A stretch of 21,679 nt of DNA from Isoetes engelmannii (lineage: Eukaryota > Streptophyta > Lycopodiopsida > Isoetales > Isoetaceae): the NCBI GenBank assembly GCA_011763485.2, contig JAANSK020266161.1:1-21679 (forward strand). The letters run 5' to 3'. The position numbers and the translations under genes were made by a program. Under the pieces are notes generated by a model, which saw only the letters and a program-made list of their open reading frames with translations, made no database searches and was not told the DNA's origin. Below, in pieces: positions 9,920 through 19,639 of the stretch. Numbering within the stretch: the first letter of the stretch is position 1; every line of letters starts with the position of its first letter.

Positions 9920-12900
9920 CTACAATTCGTCCTGAAATATTGAAATAAATCATGTGAGATCAATATTGCAAGATTAACTACCAAACCTTATATTGCAAGT
10001 ATAAACTTACATGATAGTCATCATCGTCGCCGTCATAGTCATCCTGCCAATATTTGCAACAAAGAATAAAATTTTCAGAATCAAGATACAAATGATAATT
10101 GAAGTAATGCATTAAATATGCATTGTACAAACATGCACAAGAAACTAAAAATTGATTTCCGTGTCTCTAAATGTAGAGACAGAGCACAAATAAAACCCAA
10201 GAGAGTATTGCAGAATGACGTCTTGGAGGTGGTGCTCTTTCAAGGGGGAACATAAAGGACTTCTAAATTATGTTTTAACCATTAGGTTTGACACGTTGCT
10301 TAATCTAACAGATTTTAACTGCTCTTGAAGATTCATATACACACAAGAGCTCTTAAAAATTCATACACACACGGGTCCAATGTTTAATGCTCGCTGATTT
10401 CCATGCTTAAATTTAACAACAAATTATCCTGGTGGCGAAAGTTGCTAACAATTTTTTCAAGAACATCTTATAAAAAAAATCACATCAACTCTTCGGGTAT
10501 ATGAAAAGCAAGGTATAACTGAAAGGAAGGTGGTGTCCTTATAATGGTTTCTACTTGAAAGAAACATTAGATGTCATGATTTTGAACCTGCAATTTTTGG
10601 GCAGCATTGTCTATAATACAGGCTATTAATTAAAGATTGTCTTATGTAGGTTTGTTTATATCAAAAATTACAAGAAAGAACACTACCACATCCTAGTAGA
10701 TCTTCCCTAACACTTTATTACAGTGATAGGTGTGTGTGTGATATGTTATAATACTAACATCTTGTTAAGATCTTGGAAGAGTAGCCAATATCATGGTGGC
10801 AAAGGCAAAGACAAAAGCTTCCTGATTTAGGAGTTCAACTGTAAACCTTCTTCAGGTCTATCGTGATGAACTATGGTGGAGAGCTAGCTCGTGAGAGAAG
10901 CTGCAAGTTGGTTTGACAGATGCTGTTATCCTTAAAAATGAAATCTAAAGGCAAATCTGCCTTATTGCCTGTGTTCCACCTGGTATTGTTAGCTTAGTGG
11001 GCAGCTTAATGGCCTGATTGGGTGCAGAGCTCCTGTGGATAAGGTTTTGGCTACTGACTTGCTGTGAAGTTCTTTTTTTGGTTCAAATATTCAAGCATAG
11101 ATAGAACAGTATCTCCTGACAAGTACTCAACCAGATGTGGTATATGAGGTAGAAATGTTGTTAAGATTCCTATACCTCATTGGAGAGTCATTGGAGAGCA
11201 TTAAAATGTGTGCTCCAGTATTTACAGGGTACCCAAGCAGAAAGATTTTCTCTTAAAGGATTACACTATGGCCTTGTTACAGGGCCCCTTTTACAAGAAA
11301 GCATTGTGTATTGCTGCTGCTCAAGAAATGTTACTCTTGGTGTTAATGTTAAACTTGCCACTCTTCATTGTGACAACAGTGGAGCTATTCATGAAGCATA
11401 TGAAGATTTCAAGTGTCATCCTGTTACCAACCATGTAGAGATGCAAGTCTGCTTTGTGCAGGAACAGATTGAGAATAACCTGGTATCTTTAAGTACTATC
11501 CTAGAAAGAGCAGGTCGCAGGTAGCAGATGGTTTTACAACGCCTACCTTTGGTAGGCTACAATTTCAACATTATGAAAGAAGTGATCCACATTACTTCCT
11601 TGAAGTTGCAGGAGGAAAAGGATTTATCACCTATGCAATGTATGTCTTCAGAAGGGGTTTCGACGACTCCAAATTAATCTAGCTTAACACAATTTGACAC
11701 ATCTCTCTCTCTCTCTCTCTCCATGTCTCCTGAAATCTTTTAGTACATATGGTGTAAGACAATTTCACATACCGAGGTCGGGATGGGATCGAATGTTTCC
11801 ATGTCTTACCGGGTGCTTGCTGTGCTCAGTGACTTACCTGATTAAGCCATTCTCTATCCAGTCTTATTCTCTTTTGTTCGCGCTGACACAAGTTACATGA
11901 ATGTACAGTAGGTGATAAAGTCATCTATTCACCAGCTGACCTCTCACTTGACATCACTTTTTAATGACACACTCTTTCGACATCACTTGTTTGGTGAAAC
12001 TTTTTTCTACCTTCGAGCATAGTTTTATCATTCTGTAGCTCTGTATACTCGTTCTTCATCATGGATTTTTTTCATCATCAAGCGAAATTTGACGTGAATG
12101 ATTTGGGCCCTTATACTTTATGCTCATCATGGTTTTATTTTGAAAATCAATGGACGAGAACCCAATGATGCACATCTTCTCTTCTCTTCTCAATATAAGG
12201 AGTATTTTTGACTGCTCAATCAGCTCCTTAACCACAGGAAATTAAGTTCAAGAACCAACAGGAATAGGGAAATTTTGGCTCAATGGAGAGATAAGGCAAA
12301 CAGTGTTGGAATAGCATATATGTTACACTTACATGCCCAAAATATTTACTTGGTTAAAGATAGAGGATTTAAAGGGCCAAGGCATGTGTTAACTGCCAAG
12401 TTCAAGACGACGACACAGTGACTTTTACATTACGAAATGTTTTTTCTTTCAAAAGAATGTATCACCTTTTGCAGTCCCTTTATCCTCTCTCCCCTGTCTC
12501 TTCGCAACGTTCTGTTCCCTCGGGCTATCAAATCCCCAACAATCAGACCCAATCTTTATAACAGCATTTTTCATGAAGAAGACCCAAACTCTCAACCCAA
12601 CCACGCGTTGAGATCTTCCATCCAGACCCGCCAGAAGCCCCACCCCATCCATTCTGGACTGTTCCCATGATCCAAGGTAATCAAGAGACTAACGATGCTG
12701 AAGGCAACTGCCCCTCATCAGTGAAAGCATCACTGTTACGAACAACAACAGGAGTCCAGCAGCCATAGAGCGGCCTGCAGAAGAGATGAAATACTCTCCA
12801 CCCAACAACTGATTGACATCTTCCATCTTCCCCGGGCTTCCGCCATCAATTTTACCCCGAGCTAAGAGCCGGTGGGGGCGAATGAGCAAGAGAATACACA

Positions 12901-13269
12901 CCCCAAGATGATGATCCCTCTCATTCTTGTATTGTGGAAGCTACCTCTCTTTTCACCTTTTTTCCAGAACTTTTCCCCTCAACCTTTGGAACAAAGGTTA
13001 TTTTCCTTTTAGGTCTCATATGGAATTCGTTATAATCCTCAACATTTGGGACAACGGTTATTTTCCTTCTAGGTCTCGCATGGAGTTCGTCATAATACAT
13101 GGCAATGTTCCGATCAACTCCAAGCTAATCTGTTCCATCCATTCTGGACTGTTACCATGATCCAAGGCCCCATTCATTCTGGACTGTAACATAATCCAAG
13201 GTAACGTAGCATAAACTGCCTTTTGTTCAGCTCCTTTGCTCTAGCCACTTACTCCAAATATCCTCGACT

Positions 13270-13319
<50 letters not shown>

Positions 13320-16300
13320 ACACACACACACAGTTTTATGTTAGCATTCATTGCAAATTCTCATGTTTTCCAACCTTGCTACTGATGTGAAAAATCAGAT
13401 GGCCAGGGTTGCACTAGGTGCTCCATTACTCACTTTTCGAGATCTCTGAATGCCATGCCCTTGGATGCCCAACTTTCTTTTAAGAGGAGATCAACCAAAT
13501 TGAGGGCCTTTGATATCTGTTCCTTTCTTTCTGAAGGGTGTTCTGCTGGCTTAGGTCTTTTAGCCAGTTCCACCTATTTGTTGGATTCTTCTTGCTCTCC
13601 TATTTGATTATTTCCACATGCTCAATTTTAGCAACTTAAGTTAATTGCGTTTCTCTCTACTGGTCGATCACTTTTGCCTGGAGATTCCATGTGTCTGTAA
13701 AGCATGTGCCTTCATTCAACTCCCTCTAAAAAATATAGAGCATGATATCTTGGCCTTTAGCTGGTGAAAAGGGTGTTCTTAAAAGTTTGATGTTAGTGAA
13801 TAGAAAGCACAATGATGTTTGGATGTTTCCATTTGTATCTGAAGGTATAATGGCATATTATAGAATGCATTCTGGTTAATATTTTTTTGTAGACTTCACC
13901 TTGATACTTGCTTTGGAGCTATGATCAATCTATCCATCTCAACTGTAATTTTTTAATAGCCTACCCTAGATTCTAATGGGTATTTACAGATGGCTCATGA
14001 TATACAAATATGATTACCCTATGGTATCGCTTCCTCCTCATGCGATCCCTCAGCCGATCCTTGTTCCTACGTCGGTAAGCATCATTCCGATAATCATGCT
14101 GGTGTTCCCTTCTAGCTCTAGCTTCTGCAGCTTCTAGCTGTAAAAGAATTCATACATGAAATAGATTTGAATGGGTCAAAGGACAAACTGTGTTATGTCA
14201 GAGAATCTCCAAATATTTCATGCTAGATGGCAGATGCTTACCTCCTCTTGTTCTTTACGTGTCTTTTCGACCTCATCAAATGACTCCTTTTCTACCTGTT
14301 ATTTGTGACAGTATATATTGATACATTGTACATTGTTCAACAGATAAAGAATAACATACATCTTTGTTTGCACCCCATGTTTCCTCAGCAACCTTCTTTG
14401 CGTAGACAGGATCGTCGCATATAATAATGTTGTCAAATAATGTTCCAGACTTGACCTGCAAGTAGTTATAAATCATTACTTCCGTAATTAGTTATAAACG
14501 ATGAAATTATAAACAAACATGTACACTCATCACCTTTCAGACTAAGATTGAAAGAGTATCATTTTAGAACACAACAATGCCAGCTCTGCATGCGATGATT
14601 CATTGACAGATTTTGACAATCTACGCAGCAAGAAACAAGGCAACAAACAAGAAATAACTTTGAAAGCAAGCAACATAATGATCAAACTCATGTGGACATA
14701 AACGTCGTTAACGACCTCTTAAAGTCTAGCCTAATGCCTATTCTAGTAACAGGCTGCTAATAGCTTATGTGCCACCTGATTGATCCAAGCCTAAAGAATA
14801 CGGTGCTGATATGGCATCTAACTAACCCAGTTGTCATAAATATGGCTTAAACCATATGCTTTGTTCGACATCCACTAAAGAATTTGTAGTCTAAGATATG
14901 ACATCGTCCCTTAAAATGAATCTTTTCATCATAGATATTTCCACTTGGCGACACCAACCAAACCAAGAATTAATTTATAGAACGGATATGCATAGGGGTC
15001 ACGTGCATTCGAACAGTCAATTTGTGCCCACCCACTAATCGTCAAAAGTCAAAGGTCACATGTTAGACCAAAGGTCACATAGCAGGAGCCTTGGCCCGAT
15101 TACAATTACGGATGTCACACGATCGGGAAAAAGCCTCCACATCACGCCAAATTCTAGGCCACCAATGATCTTGACTAATGAGTTCCAGTTCAAGTATAAT
15201 ATAATGGACGGTTCTTGTACTAAGTAATGCATTAGTAGAGTAAAACTAACCTGTCTGACTATGGACCCTCGAAGTATAATATAATGGACGGTTCTTGTAC
15301 TAAGTAATGCATTAGTAGAGTAAAACTAACCTGTCTGACTATGGACCCTCGAAGGTTTAGGTCTAAACCCAGCTCACATTCTCGACTAGTTGGTGAACAA
15401 TTTAACGCCTGTTGAATTCATGATAGGAAGAGCGGAAGATAAAAAATGAACATCGGGCTGCCACAAGCTGTTACCTAACCCCGAAATGACGTCAGGTAGA
15501 TGTCACTTTGGAGTTAGGTAAAGGTTATGGAGCTTTAATAATCGCCAAGTAGGCAGTCTTTTTTGTGACTATTTATATGTAAAGTCTACATGCAATAGAT
15601 ATGTAAGTTTCTCTCACTCTCCTTTCCTAGTACTCCAACAGCTTCAAACCATGTAGCAATGCTAATGTCACATGGACCATCCATGTATTTAAAGGAAGAG
15701 ATATATGCAGCGAAGCTTCTAACTGCAACATGCAGGATTATGTTTGGAAAATTAATCAGTCAAAGTGGATTTGACATCGACTGAAATAATGGATGATAAG
15801 GTGGACGATAAGTTTGTGATCTATGTTATGTGGGCTGATCTCAGCTTTTGTAAATGTTATTCATGCGATTGAGTTTTAAGGGATACAAAAATAACTACCA
15901 TCGCCCTGGTCCTACCACAAATCATATTGCTGTCCATGAAGGCCATCATGAGGAGTGGATGCAATATGGCCTTAAAATTTTCAGGTTATGACGCCTTCTC
16001 CCCCTTGATTTGAAATCTATCTCCATCTTATCAAAACCCTACCAACGAGAAATTCTTTTCCCAGGCATCTCATTTTCACCTTCAGCTTGGCAAGATCAGC
16101 CCCAAAAATAATAGAAATGTGAAGCCCATACTAATATAGTAACAAACTAAACCATAAAATCTGCCAGCCAAGATGCTTCACCTTGCTTTGTCTTGGAAGA
16201 ACTCCAAATGCTCTTAGGAACTCTTGCAAGAACTCCTGGTAAATTTGCTCTTTCCGCAACATTTTCCAGCTCAACTAGCAGCTTCATATCATCAATCTGT

Positions 16301-18856
16301 TCCCGCAATCCATGTAAGAACTCAAGAGGATGCTCATATCACGTTCAAAAACTTCAAAGACCTCGTGAGGGCAATAAGAAAGACAGTGATTTCAAGCATG
16401 ACTTATGATGGAAACCATCTTCAAAACTTGATAATTCAAGTTATCATTCCTCAGATCTGTAGCTACATATGGTAGCTCAATTCCATTGAACGTTTTCCTA
16501 GGGAACCTGAATCTATCAGTAGCTCCACATCTCCATGAACGCCATTAAGTGTCCGAAAGTCTATAACGATCTTTTGCAGGTCCAATTTACATAGGACGTG
16601 ATCAGATCCATAGAGCTCATAATTTCTCTCTCCTAACTCTAGCTGTCTCCTGCAAAAGAACTTTGAGCAATTCCTGACCATAATCATAATGAACTACTCT
16701 AACTGGTAGAGCAGTGAATATAGCAGTTGCCGACTGATCTCACTAGTCGAACCATCATGCTCAACCCCGGATTCCGACAAGTCCCATATTTAGCTGCGCC
16801 TAAACTGAAGTTGAGCCAGCAGCAGGTCAAACAAATTGTTCGGCATCATCTGGGGCTGCTTTATGTTTCAAAACATGGTTGAATCCTACCAAGGTGCTGT
16901 CCATAAAAACGAAGATTTTACTTTCCATCAAAGAAGACCTGAATATGGTGATGACTTCTAGATGCTAGCAGATGCCAATGGTTGTTAAGTTGGTTATCAA
17001 AAGGTTCAGGTTTTCATGTTTTTGCAATGTGGACTATATTAACAGGTATAAATATCAAATGACAAAAACCTGACTATCAACACATCACCTGCCAAAGTTC
17101 AATGCCGAAATACTTCAAATGGGAAAACACATATAGGTCGGGATCATCTTCAAACTCTGCAATGCATAACAAGGAGAACACTTGGCCCCACATTTATGTA
17201 ATTTAAGACCAACCAGAATATGATTACAAGTCATGCACAAGAATATGGCAGTGCTGACTCACTTTCCCTTGAACCAACCCTAATAGTATGGTCTTCCCAC
17301 AAATGGCGTTTAAAGTAAAGTATATACCTGGATTGTCAATCCATGGAATTTTCCATTTGCCTTTGTAGGATGGATTTTTTATTTTCTGACGATCATACAA
17401 AAATCGACTAATTAGCTTTAATAGGGAAGCAACATCCTTAACTTCATATAATGCAGAATGCACCTTAGCTTTCCATGGTCCTTTGTAAGCTGGATTTGGT
17501 ACTTTCGGCGGCTTCCATTCTCCGTCTGTTTCTTCATCCCAATCTTCGGGCTGTATAAAACAAACAGCATGCTACTATAAAGAAATTGACACTTCTTTTC
17601 ATTTCCTTGTTCAACGGTAGTTGTGTAATACCTTTTTTACATTAGGATCGGGTATTTCTTTGGGGATAGAATCATATCCCTGCATAAGCCAATCAAAAAT
17701 AAAACAGTGGGCCATTACCAACAAGGCAATATGTTGCTTGGTGAAACTTGAAAACTCTAACTTCAGATACTACCTTTGGTTTTGTTGCATCGGAATCTAT
17801 AATGTACTCCCTATCATCCCAGTCATCAGGCTGCAAATAATAGGAAAAATGTTAACATTCTGACATGCTTGCATTTGTTGCATAACCATTTCAGCATTCT
17901 ATTTTATGGGACTTGATGCAGGGACTTACCTTCTTTGCATCCAGATCTTTGATCTTCCTTGGTGGAAGCATATCCCAGTCCGTATAAAGACTGCCAGAAT
18001 CTCTCTCTCTATTGTCAACTAAAATACTGTATGTCGAATCTGGACGCAAAATAAAGGTATATACGTGTGTAAGTTGATCATCCTCACATGCAATATCCTT
18101 CTTGAGTGGATAATTCTGACTTCGATACTGCAGAATGGCATGGATCTTCTTCGTTTGAGTTCCACATATATCAGGGCCAAACATGATGCTTCGAGGGACA
18201 ATAAAAAAAATTAGTCATATTGTCTCTTTTAGAATTAATGGTGCAGATTTAACTCCATTACCTGTACGGTGTATCCCCACTGAACCTTTTCTGATTCAGG
18301 TAGCCACTTAAAAGCTTCACATAGCCACCTCCACACTCAATTTTCTGCTCGTGTTTAACTGAATATTGTAGTACAAGCGTCCTGTTTTTGTTACTAAATT
18401 CTGGAAATTGAGCAGATATGGCAAAATAACGTGCATCAGGTGATGTCTGTATCCCTGCTACAGTCACAGTGACCACCGTCGGATTCTCAGCAACTCAACC
18501 TCCTTTCCTATTAAAATATTTATTTTTACCTTTGTCGTCTGGATCTCCGTGCCATTTCCCTGCCGTATGCAACCAATTTCCAGCCAAGCCTTCGGATCTT
18601 TTCCAGTCTGACTTTACCCACCGATTTTCCCAGCCGTCTAAGAGTTGCATATTTATTTAGAAAGGATGATTAATATGTTGTTAAGCTAATATAGATACTT
18701 GCACCTAATGGTTAGACGCAAATTCCACAGCGATCTTTCGATAAAAATCAAGTATTATGAAGTAAATATTAACAAACCTTCGAATCGCTCTTCGAAGAAA
18801 ACATTCGCTGAGGAACGCTGAACATAGAGAACTATCACCAAAGCTGCCAGCCACAT
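9920..18856 (-). CDS. CRT3: Calreticulin-3, complete 14-exon gene
   Basis: Endoplasmic reticulum lectin chaperone that binds monoglucosylated N-glycans and calcium. In Arabidopsis CRT3 takes part in folding and retention of receptor kinases such as EFR and defective BRI1. Exons in transcript order: 18778-18856, 18530-18637, 18262-18454, 17930-18188, 17774-17830, 17632-17679, 17464-17550, 17328-17385, 17089-17156, 14360-14455, 14242-14295, 14018-14137, 10011-10043, 9920-9931. They sum to 1,272 nt, giving 423 residues plus TAG; Arabidopsis CRT3 is about the same length. Every intron is GT-AG and every phase matches. The calreticulin signatures [12 protein letters not shown] and [14 protein letters not shown] are both present. 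The paralogue call rests on the arginine-rich C-domain and on [13 protein letters not shown] and [12 protein letters not shown], which follow CRT3 more closely than CRT1/2. Introns 9 and 12 are 2,633 and 3,974 bp; the other eleven are 64-171 bp. Intron 7 has a weak donor (GTGCAT). Confidence 0.97.
11130..11650 (+). mobile_element. Broken Ty1/copia retrotransposon fragment, RNase H end of pol
   Basis: The plus strand keeps the end of a copia pol region: an [15 protein letters not shown]-type connection segment, then RNase H words such as HCDNSGA and NHVEMQ, and a worn tail. Family order and spacing fit Ty1/copia. It is a fossil with several breaks. No LTR pair, integrase or gag part was recognised around it. 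It lies antisense in CRT3 intron 12 and looks old from its wear. Confidence 0.75.
11702..11722. repeat. (TC)n microsatellite
   Basis: About ten perfect TC units just past the copia fragment. Confidence 0.9.
12646..13203. repeat. Local repeat family, three copies of a 33-bp word
   Basis: ccattctggactgt-(t/a)-(c/a)cat-(g/a)atccaagg variants occur at about 12648-12680, 13137-13169 and 13170-13203. The last two are in tandem, and the first and third both run on into gtaa. The spacing of the first from the pair is about 490 bp. Confidence 0.75.
12978..13097. repeat. 60-bp tandem duplication
   Basis: Copies at 12978-13037 and 13038-13097. Shared words include ggttattttcctt and taggtctc, then atgga-ttcgt-ataat variants. 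About ten substitutions by eye and no length change, hence the exact 60-bp period. Confidence 0.85.
13272..13332. repeat. Compound (CT)23-(CA)6 microsatellite
   Basis: An unbroken TC/CT run 13272-13317 followed by (CA)n at 13321-13332, in intron 12. In the CRT3 transcript it reads as a (GU)n-(GA)n tract. Likely to vary in length between individuals. Confidence 0.95.
15192..15351. repeat. Perfect 80-bp tandem duplication in intron 9
   Basis: aagtataatataatggacgg starts at 15192 and at 15272, and the two 80-bp copies are identical base for base up to accctcg. Full identity means a very recent event or an assembly artefact. Confidence 0.95.
16190..16690 (-). pseudogene. Unassigned coding-like relic inside intron 9
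   Basis: Read on the minus strand, this stretch gives [20 protein letters not shown], then [16 protein letters not shown], then [15 protein letters not shown] and finally [19 protein letters not shown] in shifting frames. The composition is protein-like (amphipathic, charged) and the pieces fall in one direction. I considered a DUF247-type plant protein from the FNGIELP and SYMDC words, but the match is too loose to claim. Stops and frame changes break it, so it would be a dead fragment of a host-like gene. Confidence 0.3.
17089..17830 (-). other. CRT3: CRT3 exons 5-9: P-domain arm and return to the lectin fold
   Basis: The P-domain spans about residues 205-297 and begins at the end of exon 4. 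Type-1 repeats: [14 protein letters not shown] (206-219), a weaker [13 protein letters not shown] (223-235) and [14 protein letters not shown] (241-254). Type-2 repeats: [13 protein letters not shown] (258-270), GPWKAKKIKNPSY (272-284) and [13 protein letters not shown] (286-298). Several introns cut at the same spot of a repeat, between K and P(E/D)DW in phase 0, as expected if exons and repeats multiplied together. Exon 9 (FEDDPDLY to IELWQ) returns to the lectin domain. Glu316 lies where animal calreticulin has Asp in the sugar site; as far as I recall plant CRTs also have Glu there. In the family the P-domain tip docks a PDI-type oxidoreductase. Confidence 0.94.
17930..18856 (-). other. 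CRT3: CRT3 exons 1-4: signal peptide and lectin N-domain
   Basis: Residues 1-213. The start [17 protein letters not shown] is a signal peptide with a likely cut after Ala17, and FFEERFEDGW follows as in other calreticulins. Cys103 and Cys135 sit where the family disulphide lies, and Cys161 matches the free cysteine. By alignment to animal calreticulin, Tyr107, Lys109, Tyr126 and Met129 line the glucose-binding site. Asn86 (NRT) is a possible N-glycosylation site. The ATG at 18856 is chosen because it is the only one giving a signal peptide in frame with FFEERFE. Exon 1 ends after one base of the Asp27 codon. Confidence 0.95.
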
Positions 18857-18936
18857 TTCGCCGGAGCTCCTTACTGTGAGCCTGAAAGCATCAACAGCAT
18901 ATCAATGGTCGAGTAAATGAATGCCGTGGTAGACCC

Positions 18937-18942
18937 GGTCAA
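18937..18942 (-). promoter_or_regulatory. W-box-like TTGACC in the CRT3 leader or promoter
   Basis: Reads TTGACC on the minus strand, the core bound by WRKY factors, which would suit a gene needed for immune receptor folding. The motif is short and expected by chance. I found no full ERSE (CCAAT-N9-CCACG) or unfolded-protein-response element in the 500 bp upstream, although CRT genes often have one. Confidence 0.25.
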
Positions 18943-18980
18943 CGACCTCAAAAACTTAACCCTGTGATTCCTTCTGTGTG

Positions 18981-18987
18981 ATTTATA
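18981..18987 (-). promoter_or_regulatory. Likely TATA box of CRT3
   Basis: On the minus strand this reads TATAAAT, about 125 bp before the ATG. A plant start site 25-35 bp further on would fall near 18950 and leave a leader of about 95 nt. Position and sequence suit a core promoter; no other TATA candidate lies nearer the ATG. Confidence 0.5.
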
Positions 18988-19639
18988 CTACTCGCCCTTT
19001 TTCGGATGAAAATAGAGTTAAGGTGAAAATAGACTTAAGGAAGGAAGTATATTTTAACGTCGTAGCACTAGCCAGCGTCCTAAGGACATACGACGGCAAA
19101 TGGCCGGGCGGAGTTAGGGTGTTGTTTTTTTTTTTTTTTTTCTTAATTATGTCATCCATTGGATTTTGGTTCTTTTTTACCATGGCTTTATTTGGACGGT
19201 TGGATTTGCATTCAACTGTTTTAGTATTTGGCTGAGCAGAACGAGGCATGGTATGCTTGGCAGGCCGATGCCCTATTTGTTGGAAGCAGGCTGCGTGGTC
19301 AAGAAGAGCAGGCCGATGCCCCGATTTTGTTGGAAGCAAGTTTCTTGATATTACGAAATTCTAAGAAGAGCAGCAAAATCCTTCCAACATAATCAGAGCT
19401 TGGAAACCATGACTTCGCTCTGATTTTGCTCAGAGCAAACCAAACCAAACGCTAAACGATCAAGTAATTGGGTTAACGATCTGTGTGCAAAATCTGCCTT
19501 CTTTTTTTAACAAAATGTAGCCTCTCTCTCTACGAAATTTTGATTGCCATGATTTGTATGTAGAATTTGACGTTTTTAGATCAGAATCAAGGTACTTGGT
19601 ATGATCTGTTTGATGATTCCTTTTTTTTTCTTTTAATCA
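18988..19639. other. Upstream spacer of CRT3
   Basis: Contains a poly-T tract at about 19124-19141, a 48-bp degenerate duplication (19260-19338) and the inverted words AATCAGAGC (19391-19399) and GCTCTGATT (19417-19425). The stretch caaaccaaacgc after it looks like the end of a small DNA element. Frames of 85-118 codons here run across the poly-T/poly-A tract and overlap on both strands; none is a gene. Confidence 0.5.
19260..19338. repeat. 48-bp degenerate tandem duplication
   Basis: gcaggccgatgcc at 19260 and at 19308, each followed within a few bases by ttgttggaagca. The second copy has small insertions. It lies about 400 bp upstream of the CRT3 ATG. Confidence 0.8.

Larger units (their letters stand above)
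10044..14017 (-). other. CRT3 intron 12 (3,974 bp)
   Basis: Separates the arginine-rich exon 12 from the microexon 13. It carries a broken Ty1/copia fragment in antisense orientation (about 11130-11650), (CT)n tracts at 11702-11722 and 13272-13317, a 60-bp tandem duplication (12978-13097) and three copies of a 'ccatccattctggactgt' word. Open frames of about 70-77 codons near 12437-12901 overlap on both strands and have no known motif. No branch-point or splicing signal stands out beyond the borders. Confidence 0.85.
9920..14455 (-). other. CRT3: CRT3 exons 10-14: C-domain, Arg-rich segment, Asp-rich tail, split HDEL
   Basis: Exon 10 (residues 320-351) ends the lectin fold with [16 protein letters not shown] and ETWG. 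Exon 11 (352-369) is a charged helix, [18 protein letters not shown]. Exon 12 (370-409) carries 14 arginines between residues 376 and 409. Exon 13 is a 33-nt microexon coding [11 protein letters not shown]. Exon 14 adds only DEL and TAG (9920-9931). The junctions are AGG|GTAATC to GCAG|GAT, and CAT|GTAAGT to TTTCAG|GACGAA. Known CRT3 proteins end in DDYHDEL, which supports both small exons. No clear AATAAA-type polyadenylation signal was seen just past the stop. Confidence 0.93.
14456..17088 (-). other. CRT3 intron 9 (2,633 bp)
   Basis: Runs from CAG|GTGATG (17088) to the acceptor at 14456. It contains the perfect 80-bp duplication (15192-15351), a doubled caaaggtcacat (15050 and 15069), and a worn coding-like block at 16190-16690. 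The donor is non-consensus after GT (GTGATG), but the reading frame across it is exact. Confidence 0.85.

Noticed and set aside
14276-14476. Stand-alone small minus-strand ORF
   Set aside because: It is CRT3 exon 10 plus unspliced intron on both sides; the same holds for the open frames at 17224-17463, 17891-18184 and 18258-18476.
18983-19339. 118-codon minus-strand open frame upstream of CRT3
   Set aside because: It runs through the poly-A/poly-T tract as polylysine, overlaps a plus-strand frame and the CRT3 TATA box, and has no known motif.
18857-19400. ER-stress element (ERSE or UPRE) upstream of CRT3
   Set aside because: Separate CCACG-like and CCAAT-like words exist but not at the needed 9-bp spacing, and no TGACGTG(G/A) was found.
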